Positions 46,946 through 56,241 of a stretch of DNA of 64,000 nt are shown piece after piece (within the stretch, counting starts at the first letter, position 1; every line of letters starts with the position of its first letter). The position numbers and the translations under genes are program-made. The notes below the pieces were generated by a model. That model was not told the DNA's origin. It was given only the letters and a program-made list of their open reading frames with translations, and made no database searches. Origin of the DNA: Klebsiella grimontii. GTDB lineage: Bacteria; Pseudomonadota; Gammaproteobacteria; Enterobacterales; Enterobacteriaceae. The stretch spans positions 1 through 64,000 of the forward strand of contig NZ_FZTC01000022.1 of the NCBI RefSeq assembly GCF_900200035.1, in the 5' to 3' direction.

Positions 46946-48415
46946 TTAGTGCTGCCGGTAGTTCAGATCATTTAAATACAAGGAGTTAAACTGCGCGTAG
47001 CGGCGCATCAGGGTCTGATGGCGTACCGGGTCAGCGCGCCAGGTCTGCCAGACCTCCGGTTTTTCACACACGGCGGCAAGCGGTTTGCCCGCCGCCAGGC
47101 AGGCCAGCCGCGCCGCGCCCAACGCGCCGCCGGTTTCTCCCCCTTTGTGGGTCACCACCGGCATATCGAGAATATCGGCCAACAGCTGCGCCCAGAACGG
47201 GCTGCGGGCGCCGCCGCCAACCAGTGAACATTGTTCGATCCGCGTCCCGCTCTCTTTCAGCACCCGCAGGCCGTCGTTGATGCCGAAGCTCACGCCTTCC
47301 AGCACCGCATAGCCGAGCTGGGCGCGCAGGCTGGAGTGGGTCATGCCCCAGAACATGCCGCGCGCGTCAGGATCGTTGTGCGGAGTACGTTCGCCGGAGA
47401 GATAGGGTAAGAAGAACGGCGCATGGGCCTTCTCCTCCTCGCTAAGTTGGGCAATCTCCTCCAGCAGCGCCACCTCCGTGGTGCCGGTCAGGCGGCAGAA
47501 CCACTGCAAACAGCTGGCGGCGCTGAGCATGACGCTCATCTGATGCCACAGATTCGGCAGAACGTGACAAAAGGCGTGTACCGCCGACTGCGGCGCCGGA
47601 CGATAGGCGTCGGTCACCACAAACAGCACCCCGGAGGTGCCAAGCGAAATAAACGCGTCTCCCGGCGAGACCGCGCCGACGCCGATGGCGCTGACCGCGT
47701 TATCGCCGCCGCCTCCGGCAACCGCTACCGAGGCGTTCAGCCCCCAGCGCTCGGCCACCTGCGGGTCAAGCGTGGCGGACACCTCGCAGCCTTCGACCAG
47801 CGTCGGCATCTGGCTGCGCGACAGGCCGCACTTATCCAGCAGAGAATCGGACCAGTCGCGCTTCGCCACGTCCAGCCACAGCGTCCCGGCGGCGTCAGAC
47901 ATATCGGAGACTTTCTTACCCGTCATCCGGTAGCGCAGATAGTCTTTCGGCAGCAGCACCGTGGCGGTGCGCTGAAAGTATTGCGGCTCGTGGCGGCGTA
48001 CCCACAGCAGCTTCGGCGCGGTAAAGCCCGGCATCGCCAGGTTTCCCGCCACCTGATGCAGCTCCGGCGCCATCTCTTCCAGCTCCGCGCACTCCGCGGC
48101 GCAGCGGGTGTCGTTCCACAGAATGGCCGGGCGAATCACCTCCCCCTCGGCATCCAGCAGGACCGCGCCGTGCATCTGCCCGGAAAGGCCGATCGCTTGA
48201 ATGGCCGGCCAGTGCTGGGCGCATTTTTCCCGCAGCGTGGCCATCAAATACTCCGTCGCCTCCCACCATGACTGCGGCGACTGTTCTGACCAGTGCGGAT
48301 GGGGACGCTGAATACTCAGCGGCGCGCTATGGCTGGCGATAACCTCATTGTTCTCATCAATGACCAGCGCTTTGACTTCCGATGTGCCGAGATCGATACC
48401 CAGATACATAGCCAC
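46946..48415 (-). CDS. dalK: DalK, D-xylulokinase
   Basis: A 489-residue FGGY-family kinase with the N-terminal phosphate motif YLGIDLGTSEVKALVID, the xylulokinase block AIGLSGQMHGAVLLD and the C-terminal signature GGGARSPFWAQLLADIL. It phosphorylates the D-xylulose produced by DalD to D-xylulose-5-phosphate, which enters the pentose phosphate pathway. Only three bases separate it from dalD; its ribosome-binding site (GAGGTGG) overlaps the dalD stop. Confidence 0.95.
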   Translation of the reverse strand: MAMYLGIDLGTSEVKALVIDENNEVIASHSAPLSIQRPHPHWSEQSPQSWWEATEYLMATLREKCAQHWPAIQAIGLSGQMHGAVLLDAEGEVIRPAILWNDTRCAAECAELEEMAPELHQVAGNLAMPGFTAPKLLWVRRHEPQYFQRTATVLLPKDYLRYRMTGKKVSDMSDAAGTLWLDVAKRDWSDSLLDKCGLSRSQMPTLVEGCEVSATLDPQVAERWGLNASVAVAGGGGDNAVSAIGVGAVSPGDAFISLGTSGVLFVVTDAYRPAPQSAVHAFCHVLPNLWHQMSVMLSAASCLQWFCRLTGTTEVALLEEIAQLSEEEKAHAPFFLPYLSGERTPHNDPDARGMFWGMTHSSLRAQLGYAVLEGVSFGINDGLRVLKESGTRIEQCSLVGGGARSPFWAQLLADILDMPVVTHKGGETGGALGAARLACLAAGKPLAAVCEKPEVWQTWRADPVRHQTLMRRYAQFNSLYLNDLNYRQH

Positions 48416-48418
48416 CTC

Positions 48419-49786
48419 TTATTTAATCAGCGTATAAACGGCGGCGATCTTCTCGCGCATCAGCGCCAGGAAATCGGCATTGTCGGCAAGCGTGCCAAAC
48501 AGCGCTGTATTGCGGGCGTACAGGGCCACCGGATCCTGAGCTTCAAACATTTCATGTACCGCCTGAGCGTCGAGGATACCGTCCTGGTACTGATACGGCA
48601 GGGTTCCTTTATGCCACTGTTCCATAAAGACGAAGAACAGCGCGGGCAGCATGGCGGTCGCTTCCGGGCGGACGCCGCGCTGGTAGCACTCCTGGAGGGT
48701 TGGCGCGATCATCGCCGGAATTTTCGAGAAGCCATCGGCGGCGACGCGCTGGTTGGTGTCCTGGATATACGGGTTGGTAAAGCGCTTGAGCACCACGTCA
48801 CGATAGGTCGGCAGGTCAATGCCGTTATCGCCGAGGCACGGAATCACATCCTCGGTGACGTAGCGGTTGGCAATGGCGTAGATGAAGTCGGTCAGCGTAC
48901 TTTCATGAATATACTGCTGGCCGATTAACGTCCCCGCCCACGCGATGCAGCTATGCGAAGCGTTGAGAATGCGGATTTTCGCCTCTTCATAAGGGATCAC
49001 CGACGCAACCATCTCCACGCCGACTGCTTCCAGCTTCGGGCGCTCATCGCGGAAGTTGTTTTCCACTACCCACTGGATAAAGGTCTCGCCCATCACCGGC
49101 GCTTTATCGTCAATACCGGTTTGCGCTTTGATGCGCGCGGGCAGGTCCGCCGCCGGACGCGGTGTAATGCGGTCGACCATGGTATTCGGACAGGTGGTGT
49201 TGACGGCCATCCAGTCAATCACCGCTTGCTTGCCGGTTAGCTGCAGAAACTCAACCATACCGTCGTGGAAGCGTTCGCCGTTATGGCGCACGTTATCGCA
49301 GTTCAGCAGGGTCAGCGGCCCGGCGTTGTCGGCCATGCGCTTTTCCAGAATCCGCGCGAGGGTGCCGTAAATGGTTTTGCACTCCCCTGCCAGATCGGCC
49401 TGCAAATCGGGGTTGCTGGTTTCCAGCTGATGGCGGGTATTCAGGTAGTAGCCCCCTTCCGTCACGGTAAAGGCGATAACTTTGGTCTGCGGGTTTGCCC
49501 CTTCGTTAATCAGCGGCTGCAGCCCGGCCTGCCACGGCAGCAGTTTTTGAATGGAGGTGATTTCTTCATATTCGCGCTCCCCTTCCGGGCTGACGGTTTC
49601 CAGCACGTAACGCCCCCCCTGCGCCGCCAGCGCCTGGACCACCTGCTCGGCGTCGTTGCGGATATTCCCCGCCGCGATATGCCAGCGCTTATCTCCGGAA
49701 GCGATCAAACGATGCAGATACCACGCCTGGTGAGCGCGATGAAAAGAACCCAGACCAATGTGAAGCCATGTGAATTGATTGTTCAT
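48419..49786 (-). CDS. dalD: DalD, D-arabinitol 4-dehydrogenase
   Basis: A 455-residue member of the long-chain mannitol-dehydrogenase family that oxidises D-arabinitol to D-xylulose with NAD+. The N-terminal nucleotide-binding region ([21 protein letters not shown]) and the catalytic block [15 protein letters not shown], which carries the Lys, Asn and His of the family, are clear. The ATG at 49786 has AAGGAG upstream and gives the length of the known Klebsiella enzyme; an in-frame extension from 49816 is not needed. First gene of dalDKT, divergent from dalR. Confidence 0.96.
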   Translation of the reverse strand: MNNQFTWLHIGLGSFHRAHQAWYLHRLIASGDKRWHIAAGNIRNDAEQVVQALAAQGGRYVLETVSPEGEREYEEITSIQKLLPWQAGLQPLINEGANPQTKVIAFTVTEGGYYLNTRHQLETSNPDLQADLAGECKTIYGTLARILEKRMADNAGPLTLLNCDNVRHNGERFHDGMVEFLQLTGKQAVIDWMAVNTTCPNTMVDRITPRPAADLPARIKAQTGIDDKAPVMGETFIQWVVENNFRDERPKLEAVGVEMVASVIPYEEAKIRILNASHSCIAWAGTLIGQQYIHESTLTDFIYAIANRYVTEDVIPCLGDNGIDLPTYRDVVLKRFTNPYIQDTNQRVAADGFSKIPAMIAPTLQECYQRGVRPEATAMLPALFFVFMEQWHKGTLPYQYQDGILDAQAVHEMFEAQDPVALYARNTALFGTLADNADFLALMREKIAAVYTLIK

Positions 49787-49823
49787 GTTCTGCTCTCCTT
49801 GAGTTGATGGGCTCACTGTAATT

Positions 49824-49891
49824 GATCATTTGACCGAAATAAGAGCCATGGATCACAAAAGAACAATTACCCAATCAAATTACAAATGACC
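49824..49891. promoter_or_regulatory. Candidate DalR operator region between dalD and dalR
   Basis: GATCATTTG (49824-49832) and CAAATGACC (49883-49891) are inverted copies of a 9-base element, differing at one position, in the divergent promoter region. They are plausible contacts for the repressor DalR. The spacing of about five helical turns would suit a looping arrangement. Confidence 0.4.
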
Positions 49892-49992
49892 AGAAAAGAG
49901 CAAAAGCTTGCCAGTTATCCCGACCACGGCCAGAATGCGGGTATTCGCCGGGTGAAATTATCGCCGCGGCCAGCAACTTAGGGCGGGAAACC

Positions 49993-50934
49993 ATGAGCAA
50001 AGAAGACGATATCCGGCTGGATCAGAAGGTCCGCGCCGCGTGGATGTACTACATCGCCGGGCAGAATCAGAGCGAAATCGCCAGCCAGCTTGGCACCTCG
50101 AGGCCGGTGGTGCAGCGGCTGATCGCCGCCGCGAAAGAAGAAGGGATCGTGTCGATTAGCCTGCACCATCCGGTGGCTAACTGCCTCGATTACGCGCAGT
50201 TGCTGCAGGAGAAGTACCGGCTTATCGAGTGCAATATCGTGCCCGCCTTTAACGAAGAAAGCACCCTCGATAGCGTGTCGTTCGGCTGCTATCAGCTGAT
50301 GGCCCGCTATCTGCAGGATGATAAAGAGAAAATCATCGGCCTGGGTTCCGGCCTGACCCTGAAAAAAGCGCTGCAGCGCATCGATTTCGATAGCCAGAAT
50401 ACCCGCTGCGTGGCGCTGATCAGCGCCATGGACGCCGACGGCCAGTGCAACTATTACGATGACGTCCCGCTGCTGCTGACCAGCAAAATTAAGGCCAAGT
50501 ACTATCAGTGGCCCGCGCCGCGCTACGCGCAGACCCAGGAGGAGTACGACATGTGGTGCACCAGCCGGCTGTTTTGCAGCGTTTCCACCGTCGCCCGCCG
50601 GGCGGACGTTATTTTTGTCGGCATTGGGCCATTAGGTACCCAAAGCCCGATTTTCAAAGACGGCTTTATCAATCAGGCGCAGATGGATGAGCTGACCGCC
50701 CGCGGCGGCATCGGCGAGATCATGGGGCGCTTTATCGATGCCGAAGGCGGCGTGGTTGACAGCGAAATCAACAGAATGATTACCAGCTATGACATTCGCC
50801 AGAACCAGTGTCCGCGTATCGCGGTGGCGTGCGGCGAGTACAAACGTCCGGCGATTCTGGCGGCGCTTAAAGGCGGCTGGATCAATGGCCTGGTGACCGA
50901 TGAACATACCGCCCGCTGGCTGCTGACGCGCTAA
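49993..50934 (+). CDS. dalR: DalR, repressor of the D-arabinitol operon (SorC/DeoR type)
   Basis: A 313-residue regulator with an N-terminal HTH (IAGQNQSEIASQLGTSRPVVQRLIAAAKEEG) and a C-terminal sugar-binding domain of the SorC family (IIGLGSGLTLKKAL, VIFVGIGPLGTQSPIFK). It is divergent from dalD and convergent with the ribitol repressor gene, the order known in Klebsiella. It likely represses dalDKT in the absence of D-arabinitol. Confidence 0.93.
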   Translation: MSKEDDIRLDQKVRAAWMYYIAGQNQSEIASQLGTSRPVVQRLIAAAKEEGIVSISLHHPVANCLDYAQLLQEKYRLIECNIVPAFNEESTLDSVSFGCYQLMARYLQDDKEKIIGLGSGLTLKKALQRIDFDSQNTRCVALISAMDADGQCNYYDDVPLLLTSKIKAKYYQWPAPRYAQTQEEYDMWCTSRLFCSVSTVARRADVIFVGIGPLGTQSPIFKDGFINQAQMDELTARGGIGEIMGRFIDAEGGVVDSEINRMITSYDIRQNQCPRIAVACGEYKRPAILAALKGGWINGLVTDEHTARWLLTR

Positions 50935-50955
50935 CGTCAACCGCCAGCAAGCGGC

Positions 50956-51957
50956 TCAGCGGCTGCTCATCAACAGCGGCGGGATTTCAATCCGCTGCTG
51001 GCTGGCATCGCCGGAATCGATAATCTGAAACACCGCTTCCAGCATCGCCGGCACGTCCTGCTGCACCATGTCGATATCGTGCCCCAGCAGATAGACAAAC
51101 GGGTCCCAGTCAAAGCAGCCCATCGGCGGCTGCTCGCTGCCGGTCAGTCCCGCCTGCGATAGCCAACGCACCACTCCTTCCAGCGATATCGTCGAGTTGA
51201 CAAATATCCCCGGCAATGAGGTGTTCGCGGCGCCAAACCGCGCTTGCAGGCAGGCCTCGACTTTACCTTTCGAATAACCGGGCGCCAGGATGTTCTCCTG
51301 CGGCACGCTCAGCCCCCGCTCCCGGTGCGCATCGTGAAAGCCGCGTAAACGCTCGCTGGTATTATGGTCGCCGCTGCGTCCGCCGATAAAGGTCAGCGGC
51401 GCCAGCGTCCCACGACGCCCGGCGCTGTTGGCGAGGATCTTATGCGTCAGCGCCTTCGCGCCGCCGTAGTTATCCGAAATCACCGATGGCGCAAGAGAAC
51501 CCGGCAGGTCGAGATTAACCACCGGAACCCCCGCCTGCTGGCATAAGGCGGTAATTTTATCCGGGTTGGTCGCCCCGGTCGCCACCACCCAGTCAACCTG
51601 CCAGGAGAGCATCGCTTTTACCGCTTCAATTTCCAGCTCCGGGCTACGGCGCGTACAGGTAATGATCGGCAGCAGGCTGCGCTCGCGGGCCATCTCCTCA
51701 AAACGCTCGGCGACTGAACCGAAATAGCGGTTATCGTATTTGGGGACAATCATGCCAATGACGTGCGATTTTTTACTGCGCAGCATGCTGGCCTGGCGGT
51801 TGATGGCATATCCCTGCTCTTCGGCAATCCGCGTGACCTTTTCGGCAAGCTTCGCGCTGATGCGGCGCTTTTTCCAGTTGCCGTTAAGAATGGCGCTGAC
51901 CGCGCTCGCCGAAACGCCGGAGAGTTCCGCCAGGTCGTAAATCGTGATTTTCTTCAT
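50956..51957 (-). CDS. rbtR: RbtR, LacI-family repressor of the ribitol operon
   Basis: A 333-residue LacI/GalR regulator with the HTH ITIYDLAELSGVSASAVSAIL, hinge region and a periplasmic-binding-protein-like effector domain (IGMIVPKYDNRYFGSVAERF). The ATG at 51957 is preferred to the GTG six codons upstream because the HTH should begin close to the N-terminus. It is divergent from rbtD, with a long inverted repeat in between, and so fits the ribitol repressor RbtR of Klebsiella. The inducer in that system is D-ribulose. Confidence 0.9.
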   Translation of the reverse strand: MKKITIYDLAELSGVSASAVSAILNGNWKKRRISAKLAEKVTRIAEEQGYAINRQASMLRSKKSHVIGMIVPKYDNRYFGSVAERFEEMARERSLLPIITCTRRSPELEIEAVKAMLSWQVDWVVATGATNPDKITALCQQAGVPVVNLDLPGSLAPSVISDNYGGAKALTHKILANSAGRRGTLAPLTFIGGRSGDHNTSERLRGFHDAHRERGLSVPQENILAPGYSKGKVEACLQARFGAANTSLPGIFVNSTISLEGVVRWLSQAGLTGSEQPPMGCFDWDPFVYLLGHDIDMVQQDVPAMLEAVFQIIDSGDASQQRIEIPPLLMSSR

Positions 51958-52005
51958 TTTTCCAACTTGCGTCACAAAATCATTTCGCTGTTAATTTCCC
52001 CACTT

Positions 52006-52050
52006 GCTCAATCGATGAAGCTGGAGCAACATGAGCTTCATCGATTGAGC
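52006..52050. promoter_or_regulatory. Perfect 17-bp inverted repeat between rbtR and rbtD
   Basis: GCTCAATCGATGAAGCT (52006-52022) and its exact reverse complement (52034-52050) flank an 11-base spacer. Each arm contains the smaller palindrome ATCGAT. The position in the divergent promoter region makes it the best candidate for the RbtR operator controlling rbtDK and rbtR. Confidence 0.7.
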
Positions 52051-52213
52051 TTGCATTTTACCCGCCGGAGCCTTCACGCATTGAGCGTTAATATTCCAGC
52101 GAACATCAAATAATGAGGCTCATATTCAATACCTTAACAAGTTTTCGCCCCTGGCGTCGAACGTGATGCCCTCGTGTTCGTTAGCGCCAACTGACTCTGT
52201 AAAGGATTATAAA

Positions 52214-52963
52214 ATGAACCACTCTGTCTCCTCTATGAATACTTCCCTCAGCGGTAAAGTCGCCGCTATCACCGGCGCGGCATCCGGTATCGGCCTCGAA
52301 TGCGCGAAAACCCTGCTCGGGGCTGGCGCTAAAGTGGTGCTTATCGACCGCGAAGGCGAGAAGCTCAACAAAATCGTCGCTGAACTAGGCGAAAACGCCT
52401 TCGCCCTGCAGGTTGACCTGATGCAGGCGGAACAGGTTGATAACCTGCTGCAGGGCATTTTACGCCTTGCCGGACGTCTCGATATTTTCCACGCCAACGC
52501 CGGAGCCTATATCGGCGGGCCGGTGGCTGAAGGCGACCCGGACGTATGGGACCGCGTGCTGCATCTCAACATCAACGCCGCCTTCCGCTGCGTGCGCAGC
52601 GTCCTGCCGCATCTTATCGCGCAAAAATCCGGCGATATTATCTTCACCAGCTCTATCGCGGGCGTGGTGCCGGTGATCTGGGAACCTATCTATACCGCGT
52701 CGAAATTTGCCGTCCAGGCGTTTGTGCATACCACCCGTCGCCAGGTTTCCCAGTACGGCGTGCGCGTCGGCGCCGTGCTGCCGGGTCCGGTGGTCACCGC
52801 CCTGCTGGACGACTGGCCAAAAGCAAAAATGGACGAAGCGCTGGCCAACGGCAGCCTGATGCAGCCGATTGAAGTGGCCGAGTCGGTACTGTTTATGGTC
52901 ACGCGCTCGAAAAACGTCACCGTACGCGACATCGTGATTCTGCCTAACAGCGTCGATCTCTGA
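52214..52963 (+). CDS. rbtD: RbtD, NAD-dependent ribitol 2-dehydrogenase
   Basis: A 249-residue short-chain dehydrogenase that oxidises ribitol to D-ribulose. The cofactor motif TGAASGIG is at residues 20-27, NAG in [12 protein letters not shown], and the catalytic Ser/Tyr/Lys are in FTSSIAGV and YTASK. It is nearly identical to the remembered Klebsiella aerogenes enzyme. The ATG at 52214 follows AAAGGA. The Klebsiella enzyme is a classic model of evolved xylitol use. Confidence 0.96.
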   Translation: MNHSVSSMNTSLSGKVAAITGAASGIGLECAKTLLGAGAKVVLIDREGEKLNKIVAELGENAFALQVDLMQAEQVDNLLQGILRLAGRLDIFHANAGAYIGGPVAEGDPDVWDRVLHLNINAAFRCVRSVLPHLIAQKSGDIIFTSSIAGVVPVIWEPIYTASKFAVQAFVHTTRRQVSQYGVRVGAVLPGPVVTALLDDWPKAKMDEALANGSLMQPIEVAESVLFMVTRSKNVTVRDIVILPNSVDL

Positions 52964-52993
52964 CCGTTCAACCAGCCTGTGTGAGAGGATTTT

Positions 52994-54601
52994 ATGCAAA
53001 GCGATACGCAACATATTATTGGCGTCGATGTCGGTTCGGGCAGCGTTCGCGCCGGGGTGTTCAATCTGCGGGGCGACCTTCTCGCCCACGCGACCCGGGA
53101 AATTACCCTGTTTCGCAGTGCCGGAAATGTGGTGGAACAGTCGAGCCGCGAGATCTGGCAGGCGGTGTGCTACTGCATTAAAACGGCGGTGGCCAGCGCC
53201 GGGGTCGCTCCATCGTCAATTGCCGGTATCGGCTTCGATGCCACCTGCTCGCTGGTGGTGATCGGCGAAAACGACGCGCCGCTGGCGGTCGGGCCTTCGG
53301 AAGATGCGGACCGTAACATTATCGTCTGGATGGATCATCGCGCCACTGGCCAGGCGGAAAAAATTAACGCCACGGGCCACCCGGTGCTGCAGTACGTTGG
53401 CGGCAAAATCTCGCCGGAGATGGAAACGCCGAAAATTCTCTGGCTGAAGGAGAACCGCCCGCACATTTACCAGCAGGCGCGCCACTTCTTCGATCTGGCG
53501 GATTATCTGACCTGGCGCTCAAGCGGCGATTTAGCCCGCTCGGCGTGTACCGTGACCTGTAAATGGACCTACCTGGCGCATGAACAACGCTGGGACGCCG
53601 GGTACTTCCGCCAGATTGGCCTCGAAGAGCTGGCGGATGAAGATTTTGTCCGCATCGGCCAGCGGATTGTCGATCCGGGAACCCCCTGCGGCGACGGCCT
53701 CTGCGCCAAGGCGGCAGAGGAGATGGGCCTGCCGGTCGGTACCCCGGTGGCGGTCGGTATGATCGACGCCCACGCGGGCGGCATCGGCACCGTCGGCGTG
53801 CTGAACGGCGCGGTCAACAATATGGCCTACGTCTTCGGCACCTCCTCCTGCACCATGACTTCCACTCAGGAAGCGGTGTTCGTGCCCGGCGTCTGGGGTC
53901 CTTACTATTCGGCGATGGTACCGGGATTGTGGCTGAGCGAAGGCGGACAGAGCGCGGCCGGGGCGGCCATCGACCAGTTGCTGAGCTTCCATCCGGCTGC
54001 GGCGGAGGCTCGCGACCGGGCGAAAGCCGCAGGCCTCCCGCTGCCGGTCTGGCTGGCGGATCGCGTGCTGGCGCAGGTGGAAACTCCTTCTGCGGCGGTT
54101 AACCTCGCCGCCGGGCTGCACGTGGTGCCTGAATTTTTAGGTAATCGGGCGCCGCTGGCCGACCCGCATGCGAAAGCGATTATCGCCGGACTGGGGATGG
54201 AGCGGGATTTGGACAATCTGATGGCGCTCTACGTCGCCGGGCTGTGCGGGATCGGTTACGGCCTGCGGCAGATTATTGACGCGCAGAAGACGTGCGGCAT
54301 CCGCAGCGAGAATATCGTCATCAGCGGCGGAGCCGGGCAGCATCCGCTGGTGCGCCAGCTACTCGCCGATGCCTGCGGCGTTACCGTAGTTAGCACCGCC
54401 AGCAGCGAGCCGGTGCTGTTAGGTTCGGCCATCCTCGGCGCGGTAGCAGGTAAAGTCGCCCCTTCACTGCCGGAAGCGATGAAGCAGTTTACGCGGGTGG
54501 ATAAAACCTATCGCTGCGTTGCGCAGTATAGCGCCGAGCATCAGCGGCGCTATGAAGCGTATAAAACGCTACAGCACACGGCGCGGCTGATTCGCGAATA
54601 A
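52994..54601 (+). CDS. rbtK: RbtK, D-ribulokinase
   Basis: A 535-residue FGGY kinase that converts D-ribulose to D-ribulose-5-phosphate. It has the N-terminal motif IIGVDVGSGSVRAGVFNL, the substrate block WMDHRATGQAEKIN and the C-terminal signature VISGGAGQHPLVRQLLADACG. GAGAGGA precedes the ATG. It follows rbtD by 30 bases. In Klebsiella the ribitol transporter rbtT is expected next; here a tandem hairpin repeat array follows instead. Confidence 0.95.
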   Translation: MQSDTQHIIGVDVGSGSVRAGVFNLRGDLLAHATREITLFRSAGNVVEQSSREIWQAVCYCIKTAVASAGVAPSSIAGIGFDATCSLVVIGENDAPLAVGPSEDADRNIIVWMDHRATGQAEKINATGHPVLQYVGGKISPEMETPKILWLKENRPHIYQQARHFFDLADYLTWRSSGDLARSACTVTCKWTYLAHEQRWDAGYFRQIGLEELADEDFVRIGQRIVDPGTPCGDGLCAKAAEEMGLPVGTPVAVGMIDAHAGGIGTVGVLNGAVNNMAYVFGTSSCTMTSTQEAVFVPGVWGPYYSAMVPGLWLSEGGQSAAGAAIDQLLSFHPAAAEARDRAKAAGLPLPVWLADRVLAQVETPSAAVNLAAGLHVVPEFLGNRAPLADPHAKAIIAGLGMERDLDNLMALYVAGLCGIGYGLRQIIDAQKTCGIRSENIVISGGAGQHPLVRQLLADACGVTVVSTASSEPVLLGSAILGAVAGKVAPSLPEAMKQFTRVDKTYRCVAQYSAEHQRRYEAYKTLQHTARLIRE

Positions 54602-54608
54602 GCGGGAT

Positions 54609-55020
54609 CCCGGAGGCGGCGCTTGACGCGCCTGTCCGGGCTACCGGCCCGCAGACGGCAGTGAACCCGTCGCCTGCTCTGCATGGCTTCCCGGAGGCGG
54701 CGCTTGACGCGCCTGTCCGGGCTCCGATCCTCAGATGGCAGTGAACCCGTCGCCTGCTCTGCATAGCTTCCCGGAGGCGGCGCTTGACGCGCCTGTCCGG
54801 GCTACCGGCCCACAGATGTCGGTGAACCCGTCGCCTGCTCTGCATGGCTTCCCGGAGGCGGCGCTTGACGCGCCTGTCCGGGCTACCGGCCCACAGACGG
54901 CGGTGAACCGGTCACCCTGCTCTGCATAGCTTCCCGGAGGCGGCGCTGACGCGCCTGTCCGGGCTCCGATCCTCAGACGGCGGTGAACCGGTAGCCCGGC
55001 CAAGCGCAGCGCCGCCGGGG
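54609..55020. repeat. Tandem array of about 81-bp units with a 32-bp hairpin core (REP/BIME-like)
   Basis: Five cores that begin CCCGGAGGCGGCGCTTGACG and end CTGTCCGGG lie at 54609-54640, 54690-54721, 54770-54801, 54851-54882 and 54933-54963 (the last lacks one T). A decayed unit occupies 54994-55020. Cores are separated by related 48-50-bp spacers of two alternating types (GGGCTACCGGCC and GGGCTCCGATCC) that share a GTGAACC-GTC element and CTGCTCTGCAT. Each core can fold as a hairpin. Reading frames that cross the array encode repetitive peptides and are not genes. A single copy lies after baeR. Confidence 0.9.
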
Positions 55021-55040
55021 AAGGCAGACGACGCGAGTGC

Positions 55041-56093
55041 TTAAGCGATAGTGACTTTGCCGTCCAGATAGACATCCTGCACGGCATTGATCAGCTTCAC
55101 GCCGTCGGCCATCGATTTTTTAAACGCCTTACGTCCCAGGATCAGCCCCATGCCGCCCGCGCGCTTATTGATAACCGCCGTGCGCACCGCGTCGGAGAGA
55201 TCGGTTTCGCCACCCGCCGCGCCGCCGGAGTTAATCAGCCCGGCGCGGCCCATATAGCAGTTCGCCAGTTGGTAACGCACCAGATCGATCGGATTATCGC
55301 TGGTGAGCTTGCTGTAAACCCGGTCATCGGTATAGCCGAAGTTCACCGCTTTATAGCCGCCGTTATTTTCCGCCATTTTCTGCTTCACGATATCCGCGCC
55401 GATGGTCGCCGCCAGGTGGTTGGCCTGGCCGGTTAAGTCTGCGGAAACATGGTAGTCGACGCCATCTTTCTTAAACGCCGAATTACGCAGATAGGCCCAC
55501 AGCACGGTCACCAGACCCAGTTCGTGCGCGCGTTCAAACGCAGCGGAGATTTCTTCGATTTGCCGACGAGACTGCTCGGAACCGAAATAGATCGTCGCCC
55601 CGACCGCTACGGCGCCCATATTGAATGCCTGCTCAACGCTGGCGTACAGCGTCTGATCGTATTCGGTCGGGTAGCTCAGCGTTTCGTTATGGTTCAGTTT
55701 GACCAGGAAGGGGATGCGGTGCGCATAGCGGCGCGACACCGAGGCCAGCACGCCATAGGTGGAGGCCACGCAGTTACAACCGGCCTCAATGGCCAGTTCG
55801 ACGATATTTTTCGGATCAAAGTACAGCGGGTTGGCGGCAAAAGAGGCGCCAGCAGAATGCTCTACGCCCTGGTCGACCGGCAGGATCGACAGATACCCGG
55901 TTCCCGCCAGGCGGCCGGTGTTATACAGGGTTTGCATATTACGCAGCACCGCCGGCGGACGATTGTTATCCACCATCACCCGATCGACATAATCCGCCCC
56001 CGGTAAATAGAGCTGGTCGGCTGGAATCGTCATACAGCGGTGCTGTAAAAGCGTGTCGGCATCTTTGCCAAGCAACTGCGTAATATCAGTCAT
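55041..56093 (-). CDS. fbaB: FbaB, class I fructose-bisphosphate aldolase (DhnA type)
   Basis: A 350-residue Schiff-base aldolase cleaving fructose-1,6-bisphosphate into dihydroxyacetone phosphate and glyceraldehyde-3-phosphate; in E. coli it is used mainly during gluconeogenic growth. Recognisable blocks are [37 protein letters not shown] and [20 protein letters not shown], the last probably holding the active-site lysine. GGGAG precedes the ATG. It is a single gene beside thiD, as in the E. coli region. Confidence 0.96.
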   Translation of the reverse strand: MTDITQLLGKDADTLLQHRCMTIPADQLYLPGADYVDRVMVDNNRPPAVLRNMQTLYNTGRLAGTGYLSILPVDQGVEHSAGASFAANPLYFDPKNIVELAIEAGCNCVASTYGVLASVSRRYAHRIPFLVKLNHNETLSYPTEYDQTLYASVEQAFNMGAVAVGATIYFGSEQSRRQIEEISAAFERAHELGLVTVLWAYLRNSAFKKDGVDYHVSADLTGQANHLAATIGADIVKQKMAENNGGYKAVNFGYTDDRVYSKLTSDNPIDLVRYQLANCYMGRAGLINSGGAAGGETDLSDAVRTAVINKRAGGMGLILGRKAFKKSMADGVKLINAVQDVYLDGKVTIA

Positions 56094-56109
56094 AGCTATC
56101 TCCCGTAAG

Positions 56110-56127
56110 TGCCGGTCGAAACCGGCA
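56110..56127 (-). promoter_or_regulatory. Strong hairpin in the fbaB leader
   Basis: TGCCGGT-N4-ACCGGCA gives a perfect 7-bp stem with a tetraloop, 16 bases before the fbaB start codon and just upstream of its ribosome-binding site. It could stabilise the mRNA 5' end or influence translation; no known regulator is implied. Confidence 0.4.
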
Positions 56128-56241
56128 TGCGTTTTCCCAACCCAATTATTTTGGGCAGGTTAAGCCTGGTACCGACTCAGCATATTTTCCAGCCGGGAGC
56201 CTATTTTTTCAGCATAGTCTGCTGACACGTTGTCTTGCCGG

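Noticed and set aside
54489-55087. Minus-strand reading frames with repeated GARTGASSAASG-type peptides
   Set aside because: They translate the tandem hairpin repeats and overlap the ends of rbtK and fbaB; there is no ribosome-binding site and no known family.
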